A stretch of DNA of 64,000 nucleotides from Isosphaera sp. Its GTDB lineage: Bacteria > Planctomycetota > Planctomycetia > Gemmatales > Gemmataceae. Each line of letters opens with the position of its first letter. The stretch's first letter is position 1. Location: positions 1-64,000 of the forward strand of contig PNKH01000023.1 of the NCBI GenBank assembly GCA_013822345.1, read 5' to 3'. Both the position numbers and the translations under genes were made by a program. Positions 31,699 to 40,124 of this stretch are shown here, one piece after another. The notes under the pieces are model-generated. The model had not been told where the DNA came from. It did not search any database and saw nothing but the letters and a program-made list of their open reading frames with translations.

Positions 31699-32451
31699 AT
31701 GCAGTGCCGCGACGCCCAGTTCTACCTCCGACTCCGCCGGCCCGCCGGCGACGAGCTCGGCGCGGACGTGTCGGCCGACCTGGACCGGCACCTCGCCGGG
31801 TGCCCGGGGTGCGCCGCCGACGCCCGGGCGGCCGGCGGGTTCGACGCGGCCGTGGCCGCCGCGGTCCGGGCGGTGCCGGTCCCGGCCGGGCTGCACGACC
31901 GGCTCCGGACGGCCGCGTCCGCCCACGCCGGGGCGGTGATCCGCCGCAGGGCGTACCGGGTCACCGCCCTGGCCGCGTCCCTGCTGCTGGCCGTCGGGCT
32001 CGGGTTCGGGGTGTTCTCAGTCACCCGCCCGCAGATCGACTCGTACGCGGTGGTCGGGCCGGCCGAGGGGCTGGTGAGCGACCCCGACGCGGTGCTCAAG
32101 ACCTGGCTGGCCGAGCGGAAGCTGCCGCCGCAACTCCCGGCCCCGTTCGACCCCGACCTGCTGGTGATGGCCGGGAGCGAGCGGGTGCAGGGGGTGGACG
32201 TGCCGGTCGCCGTGTTCCGCCACCCGGACGACCCGAAGTACTTCGCCCGGCTGTACGCGTTCCGGGCGGACGGCACCCTGAACCTCGACGGCCTGCGGAA
32301 CGACTTCGCGTCCAACACGGCGGTGACCGTCATCCCGACCGACGCCCGGCAGTTCCGCGGGGTCCGGTACGTGGTCGTGACGCGCGTCCGCAACCCCCGG
32401 GAAGACCCCCTCAAGCCGTACCTCCGCACGGCCGGGACCGCCCGCCGGTGA
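31699..32451 (+). CDS. Zinc-finger anti-sigma factor, membrane-anchored
   Basis: A 250-residue protein. The N-terminus has the zf-HC2 pattern H-L-A-G-C-P-G-C (residues about 32-39), which binds ECF sigma factors. One membrane helix follows (residues about 96-116, AASLLLAVGLGFGVFSV). The remaining 130 residues are periplasmic, with a beta-rich block (VDVPVAVFRHPDDPKYFARL). The ATG at 31699 was preferred to the TTG at 31684 because it sits just behind the sigma stop. Together with the upstream gene it forms a standard sigma/anti-sigma pair. Confidence 0.88.
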   Translation: MQCRDAQFYLRLRRPAGDELGADVSADLDRHLAGCPGCAADARAAGGFDAAVAAAVRAVPVPAGLHDRLRTAASAHAGAVIRRRAYRVTALAASLLLAVGLGFGVFSVTRPQIDSYAVVGPAEGLVSDPDAVLKTWLAERKLPPQLPAPFDPDLLVMAGSERVQGVDVPVAVFRHPDDPKYFARLYAFRADGTLNLDGLRNDFASNTAVTVIPTDARQFRGVRYVVVTRVRNPREDPLKPYLRTAGTARR

Positions 32452-32516
32452 CGCCCGCCGCGCTACAATACCCCCGACGCCCGCACCCCGCGGGCGCCTA
32501 CGACCCGGAGGCGGAC

Positions 32517-32744
32517 ATGGACATCCGGCTGGAGTACTGCGCGGCCTGAGGGTACGAGCCGCAGGCCGTCAGTTTGGCGGCCAAGCTCATGACCGGGTTC
32601 AAGACCCGGATGAAGAACCTGACCCTGGTCCCGTCGAAGGGCGGGTGCTTCGAGGTGACCGCGGACGGCGAGTTGGTGTACTCGAAGCTGAAGACCGGTC
32701 TTTTCCCGGACGAGGGCGCGCTGGTCGACCGGCTCGCCGGTTGA
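32517..32744 (+). CDS. Selenoprotein W-like (Rdx family) protein with in-frame TGA as selenocysteine
   Basis: Read with TGA (32547-32549) as Sec, this gives a complete 75-residue Rdx protein: MDIRLEYCAA-U-GYEPQAVSL, then a helix, the strand NLTLVPSKGGCFEVTADGEL and the end LFPDEGALVDRLAG. The redox motif C-A-A-U-G-Y corresponds to C-x-x-U of animal SelW and C-x-x-C of Cys homologues. GGAGG stands six bases before the ATG. Reading stays open for 64 codons after the TGA and matches the family to its end. A SECIS-like hairpin follows the TGA. SelW-type proteins are thioredoxin-fold oxidoreductases. A conventional call would give a 10-residue stub or a truncated protein. Confidence 0.88.
32556..32588 (+). 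promoter_or_regulatory. Bacterial SECIS-like hairpin downstream of the TGA
   Basis: A lower stem GAGC/GCTC (32556-32559 with 32585-32588) and an upper seven-pair stem GGCCGTC/GGCGGCC (32564-32570 with 32576-32582, one G-U pair) close a five-base loop AGTTT. The loop lies 21 bases after the TGA and has G-T at its second and third positions, the feature recognised by SelB in bacterial SECIS elements. Confidence 0.75.
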
Positions 32745-32807
32745 CAGTCCGCCGAACGTTCGGGTATCCTTTCCCGCGGTCACGTCACCCCTCCGCGGGA
32801 ACCCGTC

Positions 32808-33743
32808 ATGCCCTCCCCCCGTCCCGGCCGAACCCCGCGCGGGTTCACGCTCGTCGAGTTGCTCGTCGTCGTGGCGATCATCGCCGTCCTGATCGGGCTG
32901 CTCCTCCCGGCGGTGCAGAAGGTGCGCGAGTCCGCGTCCCGGACGAAGTGCGCCAACAACCTGAAGCAGATCGGCCTGGCCGTCCACACCCACCACGACA
33001 CCCTCGGCCTGCTCCCCGACAGCGGGGAGGTGTACTGGGCCGGGCGGACGATGACGGCCGGCACCCCGGCCGTCACCCCGGCGCAGCACTGGGGGTGGCT
33101 GTACCAGGTGCTGCCGTACCTGGAGCAGAACGCCCTGTGGGCCGACCCCAACAGCGCCGCCGTCCAGGCGTACCCGGTGCCGACGTACTTCTGCCCGTCG
33201 CGCCGGGGGCGGATGGCGTTCGCCGGCCGCGGGACGGAGGTCCGCGGGATGACCGACTACGCCGGCAACGCCGGGACCGACACGACCGGGAACAACGGGT
33301 GGGGGATGCTCGGGAACGGCCGGGACGGGGTGATCGTCCGCCGGCCGAACGGGGCGGCGGACCGGAGCGGGCCGGTGCGGCTGGCGACGATCCCCGACGG
33401 GACGAGCGCGACGCTGTTGGCGGGGGAGAAGTGCCTGAACCGCGGGCTGCTCGGGGTGAGCCAGACGGACGACGACTCCGGGTTCGTGGACGGGTGGGAC
33501 TGGGACAGCGTCCGGTGGGGCTACTTCCAGCCGCAGCCGGACTACAGCGACGGGAACCCGGGGGTGGCGCACAGCGGGAACGTGCCGCGGCACGGGGCGT
33601 TCGGGTCGGCGCACCCCGGGGCGTTCAACGCGGTGCTGGCGGACGGGTCGGTGCGGACGGTCCGGTACGCGGTGCCGCTGGCGACGTTCCGGTCGCTGAC
33701 CTCCCGCAACGACGGGGCGCCGTTCAGCCCGGACGAGCTGTGA
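32808..33743 (+). CDS. DUF1559 prepilin-like protein (type II secretion/pilin signal)
   Basis: A 311-residue protein of a family hugely expanded in planctomycetes. The N-terminus has the prepilin peptidase site and helix [17 protein letters not shown] (cleavage after Gly, conserved Glu at +5). The DUF1559 block follows ([35 protein letters not shown]). The C-terminal [17 protein letters not shown] fits the family's H-x9-D-G motif. Such proteins are thought to form pilus-like or surface structures. It stands alone between the selenoprotein gene and a lipoprotein gene. Confidence 0.95.
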   Translation: MPSPRPGRTPRGFTLVELLVVVAIIAVLIGLLLPAVQKVRESASRTKCANNLKQIGLAVHTHHDTLGLLPDSGEVYWAGRTMTAGTPAVTPAQHWGWLYQVLPYLEQNALWADPNSAAVQAYPVPTYFCPSRRGRMAFAGRGTEVRGMTDYAGNAGTDTTGNNGWGMLGNGRDGVIVRRPNGAADRSGPVRLATIPDGTSATLLAGEKCLNRGLLGVSQTDDDSGFVDGWDWDSVRWGYFQPQPDYSDGNPGVAHSGNVPRHGAFGSAHPGAFNAVLADGSVRTVRYAVPLATFRSLTSRNDGAPFSPDEL

Positions 33744-33828
33744 CGCGGCCCGGCTGTGGCCGTGGTAGCCGTGGTAGTCCCACCGGGGTTACGTCTGTGG
33801 CCGCAATAGCCGTAGCGGCTGGTGGTGG

Positions 33829-33869
33829 GACTCGCCCGGCGAAGCGCCGGGCTCGGCCCACCCTACCAC
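33829..33869. repeat. Palindrome family D, copy 2 (half-size form)
   Basis: GGGACTCGCCCGGCG-AAG-CGCCGGGCTCGG followed by CCCACCCTACC equals one arm of the longer element at 42737. The rest of the 287-base gap 33744-34030 contains short GTGGTAG/CCGTAGC units and an AT-richer segment (33912-33935) that could hold the promoter of the next gene. Confidence 0.8.
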
Positions 33870-34030
33870 GACCACACGACGGGCGCGGCGGGGTCGCACG
33901 GAGTGACGTTCGACCCCCTGTCACTATGCTAAGCTCGCCCCGCGCAGCCCGCCGGACGCCCGGGGACTGTCTCATCACACCGACGCGGGTCGGCGGGTTC
34001 CGCTGTTCGAGTACCTCGAAGGAGTTCCGG

Positions 34031-34423
34031 ATGTCACGGATCGGGATGGCGTTCGCGCTGGGCGTGCTGGCCGGGGTCGTCGGCTGCGGCTCGTCGAGCC
34101 CCACCGGGGGCGGGCCGAAGGGCAACCCCCTCGTCGGGACCTGGGAGGGGAGTGACCCCGGGCTCAAGGGGATCACCCTGGTGTTCACCTTCGCCGCGGA
34201 CGGGAAGTACACCCAGGAGACGGTGATCGAGGGGCTGCCGAAGGACCCGAACGTCAAGATCGACGGCGGGAAGCAGGAGGGGACGTACAAGCAGGACGAC
34301 AAGTCCCTCACGCTCAGCGCACAGGGCAAGGAGAAGAAGCTCACGCTCAAGGAGCTCACGGCCGCGAAGATGGTGCTCGCCGGCCCGGACGGCAAGGACG
34401 AGATGACCTTCAAGAAGAAGTGA
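34031..34423 (+). CDS. Lipocalin-like lipoprotein
   Basis: A 130-residue protein with a signal peptide and lipobox V-V-G-C (Cys at about residue 19), then a beta-rich domain starting N-P-L-V-G-T-W-E-G. Family features are the opening G-T-W, F-T-F-A-A-D-G-K-Y and a following G-T-Y-K strand, as in small lipocalin-like domains found across planctomycetes. GGAG precedes the ATG by seven bases. No ligand can be deduced. Confidence 0.8.
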   Translation: MSRIGMAFALGVLAGVVGCGSSSPTGGGPKGNPLVGTWEGSDPGLKGITLVFTFAADGKYTQETVIEGLPKDPNVKIDGGKQEGTYKQDDKSLTLSAQGKEKKLTLKELTAAKMVLAGPDGKDEMTFKKK

Positions 34424-34514
34424 CGGCCGCGCCGCCGCCGGCGTGACGCGGGTCGCCCCGGCCGGGGCGACCCGCCGTCCGGACCGCCCCGGGGCGCGGC
34501 CCGCCGGCCCGCGG

Positions 34515-35228
34515 TCAGTTCCGCTGGACCGCCTGGAACAGCTCGCTCATCTTCATCCCCAGGGCCAGGCAGATCCGGTACAGCGTCTCGATCGACGCCG
34601 AGTTCTTCCCCAGCTCGATCTGGCTCAGGTAGCCGAGCGACACGTCGGTCCGCTTCGACAGGTCCGCCAGGGTCAGCCCCAGCGCCTTCCGCCGGGTCCG
34701 GATGGCGGTCCCGAGCGACTCCCGCAGGGCGTCCTCGGTCATCCGCAGCAGGCCCTTGTTCTCCAGGCAGCGGAACACGATCTCCCGCAGTTGCTCCACC
34801 TGGAACGGCTTGGTCAGGTAGTCGTAGGTGCGGGCCCGCAGGCAGTTCAGGGCGCTGTCCACCGACGGGTACCCGGTCACCACCACCACGTTCGCCTCCG
34901 GCTGGTTGTCCCGGATCCAGGCGAACACCTGGTCCGGCTCCAGCCCCGGCAGGACGTAGTCCAGCACGATCAGGTGGTAGTGGTGCGGCGGGCCCAGGGC
35001 CGCCTCCACCTTCTGCGGGTCCGACACCTCCTCGATCACGAAGTCCCGGTTCGACAGGGCCGCCCGGATGACCGCGCAGGTCCCGGGGTCGTCGTCCAGG
35101 ATCAGGATCCGGATGTCCCCGGAGGACTGCAGTTCCCGCACCCCCGGGACGGTCTTCTGGCCGGCCGCGGGCGGGAACCCCCCCGGCTTGGGCGTCTGGG
35201 TCACGCGGTCCTCGAGGTCGAACGACAT
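34515..35228 (-). CDS. Response regulator with an XRE-type helix-turn-helix output
   Basis: A 237-residue protein. After a 38-residue tail comes a REC domain (residues about 38-155; ILILDDDPGTCAVIRAAL with the acidic pair, phosphoacceptor Asp in LIVLDYVLPGLEP, then VVVVTGYPS and the conserved Lys in YLTKPFQ). The C-terminus (about 172-232) is a Cro/C1-type helix-turn-helix (LGTAIRTRRKALGLTLADLS, LGYLSQIELGKNSASIETL). REC domains usually carry winged-helix or Fis outputs, so this combination is uncommon. The histidine kinase gene lies six bases upstream on the same strand and is the likely partner. Confidence 0.9.
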   Translation of the reverse strand: MSFDLEDRVTQTPKPGGFPPAAGQKTVPGVRELQSSGDIRILILDDDPGTCAVIRAALSNRDFVIEEVSDPQKVEAALGPPHHYHLIVLDYVLPGLEPDQVFAWIRDNQPEANVVVVTGYPSVDSALNCLRARTYDYLTKPFQVEQLREIVFRCLENKGLLRMTEDALRESLGTAIRTRRKALGLTLADLSKRTDVSLGYLSQIELGKNSASIETLYRICLALGMKMSELFQAVQRN

Positions 35229-35234
35229 GGGTGG

Positions 35235-36452
35235 TTACCTTCCGGCGGGGGGTTGGCGGACGCCCCCGGCCGCGGCCGGGGGGCGGGCGGCCGCCGTCGG
35301 CAGCACCACCCGGACCAGGGTCCCGGTCCCGGGCGGCGGGACCGGCTCGATCAGCAGCCCGCCGCGGTGCGCGGCCAGGGCCCGGTAGGCGACCGCGAGT
35401 CCGAGCCCGCGGTGCCGCACCTTCGTCGTGGAGAACGGCTCGGCGAACAGCCGGCGGCGGACCTCCGGCGGGATCCCCGGGCCGGCGTCGGTCACGGTCA
35501 CGGCCAGGTGCGGCCCGGCCGCCGCCCGACCCAGGTACCTTTGGGCGTCGGCCTCGGACAGGGTCACGGTCCGGGCGCACACCCGCACCCGCCCGCCGGC
35601 CGGAGACGCCTCGGCGGCGTTCGCCATCAGGTGCCCGAGGACGGTTCGCAGCACCCCGGCGTCGACGGCCGCGGCCGGCAGGTCGGGCGGCAGGTCGGCG
35701 TCGAACCCGACCCCCGACCCGACTTCGGCGGCCAGCCGCTCGGCCTCGGCGGCGACCGCCGCCGCGACCCCGGCCGCCCCGGGCTTCGGCTGCCCGCTGC
35801 GGCTGAACTGGTGCAACTCCTGGACGAACCGGATGCCGCGCTGCCCGACCTTGCCGATCTCGGCCACGAAGTTCGCCGTCGGCGTCCCCGGCTGGAGGGT
35901 CGGCAGGACGAGGTCCGAGAAGCCGATGATCCCGGTCAGGATGTTGTTGAAGTCGTGTCCGATCCGCCCGGCGATCACGGCCGCGTCCCCGAGCCGCTGC
36001 GCCAGCCGGTCCGGGTCGACGGCCGGGCCGGCGACCGCCGCCACCGCCGCGGACCGCCCGATCGTCTTGGCGGCGAGCGCCAGGTACGCCCGGTCGGCGT
36101 CGGCCCAGTCAGTCGCGGCGGCCCGCTCGGCCCACACCACCCCGGCCGGGCGGCCGGGGAGTGGGGCGGTGGCGAACACCCGCCCGCCGGCCGCCGGCAC
36201 AACGTCCCCGCCGCGGAGGCGGCGGAGGATCTCGGCGACCCCGGCCGGGGCCGGCTCGTCGACGAGGGCCCCGGCCCGGACCGTCCGGACGACCGCCGGG
36301 CCGTCGGCCGGCCACGCGAACCCGCACGCCTTCCACCCGGACGCCGCGGCCCACTCGGCGAGCAGTCGGTCGAGGTCCGCCGGGTCGGTGGTCTCCGCCC
36401 ACCAGGCCGGCAGGTGTGCGAGTGCGGCGGCTAGCGTACCCGGGTTCGGCAT
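35235..36452 (-). CDS. Soluble sensor histidine kinase
   Basis: A 405-residue kinase without membrane helices. Residues about 1-150 form a GAF-like sensor region (VRTVRAGALVDEPAPAGVAE, GRVFATAPLPGRPAGVVWAE). The dimerisation helix has the phosphoacceptor in RIGHDFNNILTGIIGFSDLV (about residue 170). The ATPase domain has the N box (MANAAEASPAGG), DAGPGIPPEVRRRLFAEPFS and HRGLGLAVAYRALAAHRGG. It precedes the REC-XRE regulator gene, making a two-component pair. The signal is probably intracellular. Confidence 0.92.
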   Translation of the reverse strand: MPNPGTLAAALAHLPAWWAETTDPADLDRLLAEWAAASGWKACGFAWPADGPAVVRTVRAGALVDEPAPAGVAEILRRLRGGDVVPAAGGRVFATAPLPGRPAGVVWAERAAATDWADADRAYLALAAKTIGRSAAVAAVAGPAVDPDRLAQRLGDAAVIAGRIGHDFNNILTGIIGFSDLVLPTLQPGTPTANFVAEIGKVGQRGIRFVQELHQFSRSGQPKPGAAGVAAAVAAEAERLAAEVGSGVGFDADLPPDLPAAAVDAGVLRTVLGHLMANAAEASPAGGRVRVCARTVTLSEADAQRYLGRAAAGPHLAVTVTDAGPGIPPEVRRRLFAEPFSTTKVRHRGLGLAVAYRALAAHRGGLLIEPVPPPGTGTLVRVVLPTAAARPPAAAGGVRQPPAGR

Positions 36453-36623
36453 CGGCGTCTGGCTGCTCCGGCGGCGGAGTCAGGTCCGGTCGGGTGTGAG
36501 GGCCCGCCTGACGTTCGGAAGATTCATCTTGTACCTAGAACGGTCCGAACCGAAGTCAAATGGAAGCGGCCGGCCTCCCGCCGGTCGCGCTGGGACGTGC
36601 GGGCGCGGACCGCCCCGGGCGAG

Positions 36624-37805
36624 TCACGGGTCCTTCTTCGGCTCCGGCTCCTTCTTCGGCTCCGGCTTCTTCTCGATTTTCCGGATCGCCGCCAAGGCGG
36701 CCTCGCGGACTTTGACGTGCGGGTCGCTCAGCCGGGTCCGCAGGGTCTTGATCGTCGCCTTGTCGTCGTGCAGCTCGTACCCGAGCGCCCCGACCTCGTC
36801 GATCACCGCCATCCGGACCTCGAACTCGGGCTCCTTGTCGAGCAGGTCGAGGAGGTCCTTGACCCGGGCCTTCAGGTCCGGGGCGACGGCCGACCCGAAC
36901 CCGCGGACGGCGTCGATCCGGATGTCCTTGAGCTTGTCGGTCGCGGCGAGCTTGAGGAGGGCGTCGGCGGCCGGGCGGGCGGCCGGGCCGAACGTGCCGA
37001 GGGTGCGGGCGGCCCGGCGGCGGAAGGCCTCGTCCGGGTCGGCCAGGAGCCCGGCCAGGGCGTCGACCACCGCCCCCGACTTCTCCCCGAGCAGCCCGAG
37101 GGAGACGACCAGCTCGGTCCGCAGCTCCGGGTCGTCCTTCTCGGCCGCGAGCATCCCGGCCATCGTCTCGGCGATCGTCGCCGCCCCCTCGGGCGAGATC
37201 CGGCCGAGGGCGACGACGGCCGCCCGGCGGACAGCCCGGTCCTTGTCCGCCAGGAGCGGGGCGAGCTCGCCGGCGGCGCCCTTGCCGTCGGCCCCGGCCA
37301 GGGCCAGGGCCTCGGCGGCGGCTGCCCGGGTCGCCGGCTCGGGGTCCTTCAGGGCGGCGGCGAGGTGGGTCGCGGCGAGCCGGGCGAGGTCCGGGAACCG
37401 GGCGATCGCCTTGGCGACCTCCCGCCGCACCCGGGACTCCTTCTCGGCACCCATCGCGTCAACCAGGTCCTTCGCCCACGCCGCGGCCTTGATGTCCTCC
37501 GCCCGGAGGCCGGCGAGGGCCTGGGCGGCCTGGGACCGGACCGCCGCCGACCCGTCGACCCGCAGGGCCCGGCCGATCTCGGACAGGCCGTCGGCGTGCC
37601 GCTTGTCGGCCCATAGCCGGGCCAGGGCGTCGACGGCCGACGCGCGCTTGCGGGCGGACGGGTCCTCGCGGAGGGTGGTGACCCAGGCGGAGGCGGGCTT
37701 GCCGTCGAACGCGGGGTCCTTGTCGTCCCGGCGGGCGGCGGCGGGGAGGGCGGCGAGGGCGGTGAGGGCGGCCGCCAGCGCGAACCGGGGGATGGGGCGG
37801 GCCAT
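36624..37805 (-). CDS. Exported HEAT-repeat protein
   Basis: A 393-residue protein with a signal peptide (PRFALAAALTALAALPAAA) followed by about nine HEAT-like helical repeats of 35-40 residues, for example VRSQAAQALAGLRAEDIKAA and VRRAAVVALGRISPEGAATI. It ends in a Lys/Glu/Pro tail with K-K-E-P-E-P-K-K. HEAT solenoids mediate protein contacts; in planctomycetes exported ones are common but unexplained. No enzyme motif is present. It is divergent from the zinc-ribbon propeller gene. Confidence 0.85.
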   Translation of the reverse strand: MARPIPRFALAAALTALAALPAAARRDDKDPAFDGKPASAWVTTLREDPSARKRASAVDALARLWADKRHADGLSEIGRALRVDGSAAVRSQAAQALAGLRAEDIKAAAWAKDLVDAMGAEKESRVRREVAKAIARFPDLARLAATHLAAALKDPEPATRAAAAEALALAGADGKGAAGELAPLLADKDRAVRRAAVVALGRISPEGAATIAETMAGMLAAEKDDPELRTELVVSLGLLGEKSGAVVDALAGLLADPDEAFRRRAARTLGTFGPAARPAADALLKLAATDKLKDIRIDAVRGFGSAVAPDLKARVKDLLDLLDKEPEFEVRMAVIDEVGALGYELHDDKATIKTLRTRLSDPHVKVREAALAAIRKIEKKPEPKKEPEPKKDP

Positions 37806-37963
37806 GGTCCGTCTCGGCGGCGAAGTGGTCGGGCTGTACGGCGATGATACGGGAGCGGGCGGCGGGTGGTCAACAGTTTCCCGCGGCGGGTGTTGCGTCC
37901 CCGCCGCCCGGCGTCGGGTATACTGGGCGCGCGACTCCCCCGCCTGCAGGCGTGAGGCCGGCC

Positions 37964-39961
37964 ATGTCCTCCCCCGTCATCTGCCCGGCGTGCGACGCCC
38001 GGCTGAAGATCCCGCCCGGGGTCGCGGCGGCCACCGCCCGCTGCCCGCGCTGCTCCGCCCGGGTCGACCTGGCCGCCGCCCTCGCCGCCCGCGCCTACCA
38101 ACCGGTCGCCGCCGAGTCGCCCGCCGACCCGCCGGCGGCCCCGTCGCGGCAGCCACCCCCGCCGCTGCCGCTGCCCGAACCGGAAGACGACCCGCTGCCG
38201 TATTCCGACCTGAAGGCGGCCGCCCGGCGGCCGACCGACACCCCGACCCCGCCACTGAGCCTCGACGACGACCCGCCCCCGGCGGGCGGCGATCCGACCC
38301 CCGCCGCGGCGCCGTTCCGCCTCCCGGCCCGGGTCACCGCCGACTCGGCCGGGCTGTTCACCGGGCCGTGCGAGGCGGTCCTCGTCCCGCACGGGCTGTT
38401 CCTCGAAAGCGTCCCGTACCGCCCGTTCCTGTACGCCCCGGTCGGGTCGGCCGTCGACACCCCCGGCCGGCGCGACCTGGCCGTCACCCTGGCGGACGGG
38501 CGGGCGGTCACGGTCCGGCTCGCCGGGTGGGCCGGGCGGGTGGCCGCGGACGCCGCCGCGTTCCTGGCCGGGGAGCGCGGCGTGCCGGACCCGGGTGAGT
38601 ACCGCCGCACCCCGCGGTGGCTCCTCGCGGCCGCCCTCGCCCTCGCCGCCGGGCTGGCCGTCGGCCCGGTCGTCCTCGCCCACACCGCCGACCTGGGGGT
38701 CGAGACCGGGCTGCTGGTCGGGGCCGGGTTCGCCGCCGCCGGGCTGCTGGCGAACGCCGCCGTCGTGTTCCTCACCCGGCTGCCGGCGGTCGTGAAGGTC
38801 GGGGCGATGGCCGGGGTCGGCGCCTTGGTCACCGGCGTCTTCCTCCTCGCCGCCGCCGCGTACCTCGCGGGCCGGCGGGACGGGATCGACCTGGCCACCC
38901 CGCCGCCGTCCGACCCGGGTCCGACCGCCCCCGGGCCGCAGCCCAAGGCCCCGCCGAAGCCGCCCGACCCGGCCCGCGACGGGCTGCCGACCGCCATCGA
39001 CGCGGCGTACCAGGACGGGGTGTACCGGTTCGCCGACGGGCCGGACGCGACCGCCGCCGGGGTGACCCCGGACGGGGCGGCCCTGGTGGTCGGGTACAAG
39101 ACCGGGGAGACCCGGGTGTGGCGGTTCGACCAGCTCACCATCGACCCGTTCGCCCCCGGCCCGCGGGCCGACGGCCCGGTCACCGCGGTCCGGTTCGACG
39201 CCACCTCCGCCCTCGTCTACCTGGCGTGCACCGGGGGGACGGTGGCCGCGTTCTGGGCCGACCCGCCGGACGCCCCGGTGAAGATCCCCGGGGAGCCGTT
39301 CGCCGCGTTCACGGCGCCGGCCGGGGAGCGGTTCGCGGCCGCCCGGCCCGGGGCGCTGGCGCTGCGGTCGGTGCCGGTCGCCGCCCTCCGCCGGCGCGAC
39401 CCGAAAGCGAAGGGGTTCACCGTACTGAACCCGAAGGACGAGGCGGTGCCGGCCGACGTGAAGGCCCAGCTCCTGTCGCCGGGCCCGCGGCCGACGTTCC
39501 TGGCGTGGCACCCGACCGGGCAGTTGCTCGCCGGCCAGCCGGACGGGAGCATCCTGTCGTGGGGGGCGAATGGGCCGGGGTACTCGGTGCTGACGCGGGA
39601 GCACAAGGCGCCGGTCCGGGCGTGGGCGGCGTGCCCCGGTACCTGGGACTTCGCCACCGGCGACGAGAAGGGGATGGTCGGCCTCTGGGCGGACAAGGCG
39701 ACGGCCCCGAGAATGTTCACGGCGGCGGCCGGGCCGATCACCCAGTTGTCGTTCAGCCCGTCCGGCCGCGGCCTGGCGGTGCTCGGCGGGGGCGGGGTGG
39801 TCTGGGTCTGGGACCTGGCGGAGATGCGGGCGGTCGTGAAGGCGACCCGGCCGACCCCAATCACGGTGCTGGCGTACGGCCCCCAGGACGACCTGCTGAT
39901 CCTGGGCGACGGCAAGACCCTCGAACTCTGGCACCGCGACGAACTCGCCAAGCAGCCCTGA
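37964..39961 (+). CDS. Zinc-ribbon, membrane-spanning, WD40-like protein
   Basis: A 665-residue protein with three parts. Residues 1-30 are a zinc ribbon (C-P-A-C-D-A-R-L and C-P-R-C). Residues about 45-125 are a Pro-rich linker. A central region has three membrane helices (residues about 222-245, 252-270 and 280-300). From about 335 there is a degenerate WD40 propeller (ATAAGVTPDGAALVVGYKTG, LSFSPSGRGLAVLGGGGVVW then V-W-D-L). With a cytoplasmic zinc ribbon and an outer or inner propeller, it may sense or scaffold across the membrane. I do not recognise it as a named family; related architectures occur in planctomycetes. Confidence 0.75.
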   Translation: MSSPVICPACDARLKIPPGVAAATARCPRCSARVDLAAALAARAYQPVAAESPADPPAAPSRQPPPPLPLPEPEDDPLPYSDLKAAARRPTDTPTPPLSLDDDPPPAGGDPTPAAAPFRLPARVTADSAGLFTGPCEAVLVPHGLFLESVPYRPFLYAPVGSAVDTPGRRDLAVTLADGRAVTVRLAGWAGRVAADAAAFLAGERGVPDPGEYRRTPRWLLAAALALAAGLAVGPVVLAHTADLGVETGLLVGAGFAAAGLLANAAVVFLTRLPAVVKVGAMAGVGALVTGVFLLAAAAYLAGRRDGIDLATPPPSDPGPTAPGPQPKAPPKPPDPARDGLPTAIDAAYQDGVYRFADGPDATAAGVTPDGAALVVGYKTGETRVWRFDQLTIDPFAPGPRADGPVTAVRFDATSALVYLACTGGTVAAFWADPPDAPVKIPGEPFAAFTAPAGERFAAARPGALALRSVPVAALRRRDPKAKGFTVLNPKDEAVPADVKAQLLSPGPRPTFLAWHPTGQLLAGQPDGSILSWGANGPGYSVLTREHKAPVRAWAACPGTWDFATGDEKGMVGLWADKATAPRMFTAAAGPITQLSFSPSGRGLAVLGGGGVVWVWDLAEMRAVVKATRPTPITVLAYGPQDDLLILGDGKTLELWHRDELAKQP

Positions 39962-39978
39962 CGGGTCGCGCGGGCGAT

Positions 39979-40053
39979 GGGGTTGCGCTCCGATCGGCCG
40001 GGTACGCCCGCCAGGGGTGGAGCGAACGGCCCAACGGTCCGGAGCGCAACCCC
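39979..40053. repeat. Inverted repeat GGGGTTGCGCTCCG between two propeller genes
   Basis: 14-base perfect arms 39979-39992 and 40040-40053. Immediately downstream are two direct copies of CCGAACCACCCCGCCAC (40087-40119). Confidence 0.75.
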
Positions 40054-40124
40054 TGGCGGCGCAGACGAAACCCCGGCCAGGCTCACCGAACCACCCCGCC
40101 ACCGAACCACCCCGCCACCCCCCC

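Noticed and set aside
32547-32549. TGA in the SelW-like gene as an ordinary stop or a point mutation
   Set aside because: The position is exactly that of Sec in C-x-x-U, the following 64 codons stay open and family-like, and a SECIS-like hairpin follows. A start at the internal ATG at 32590 would discard the redox motif.
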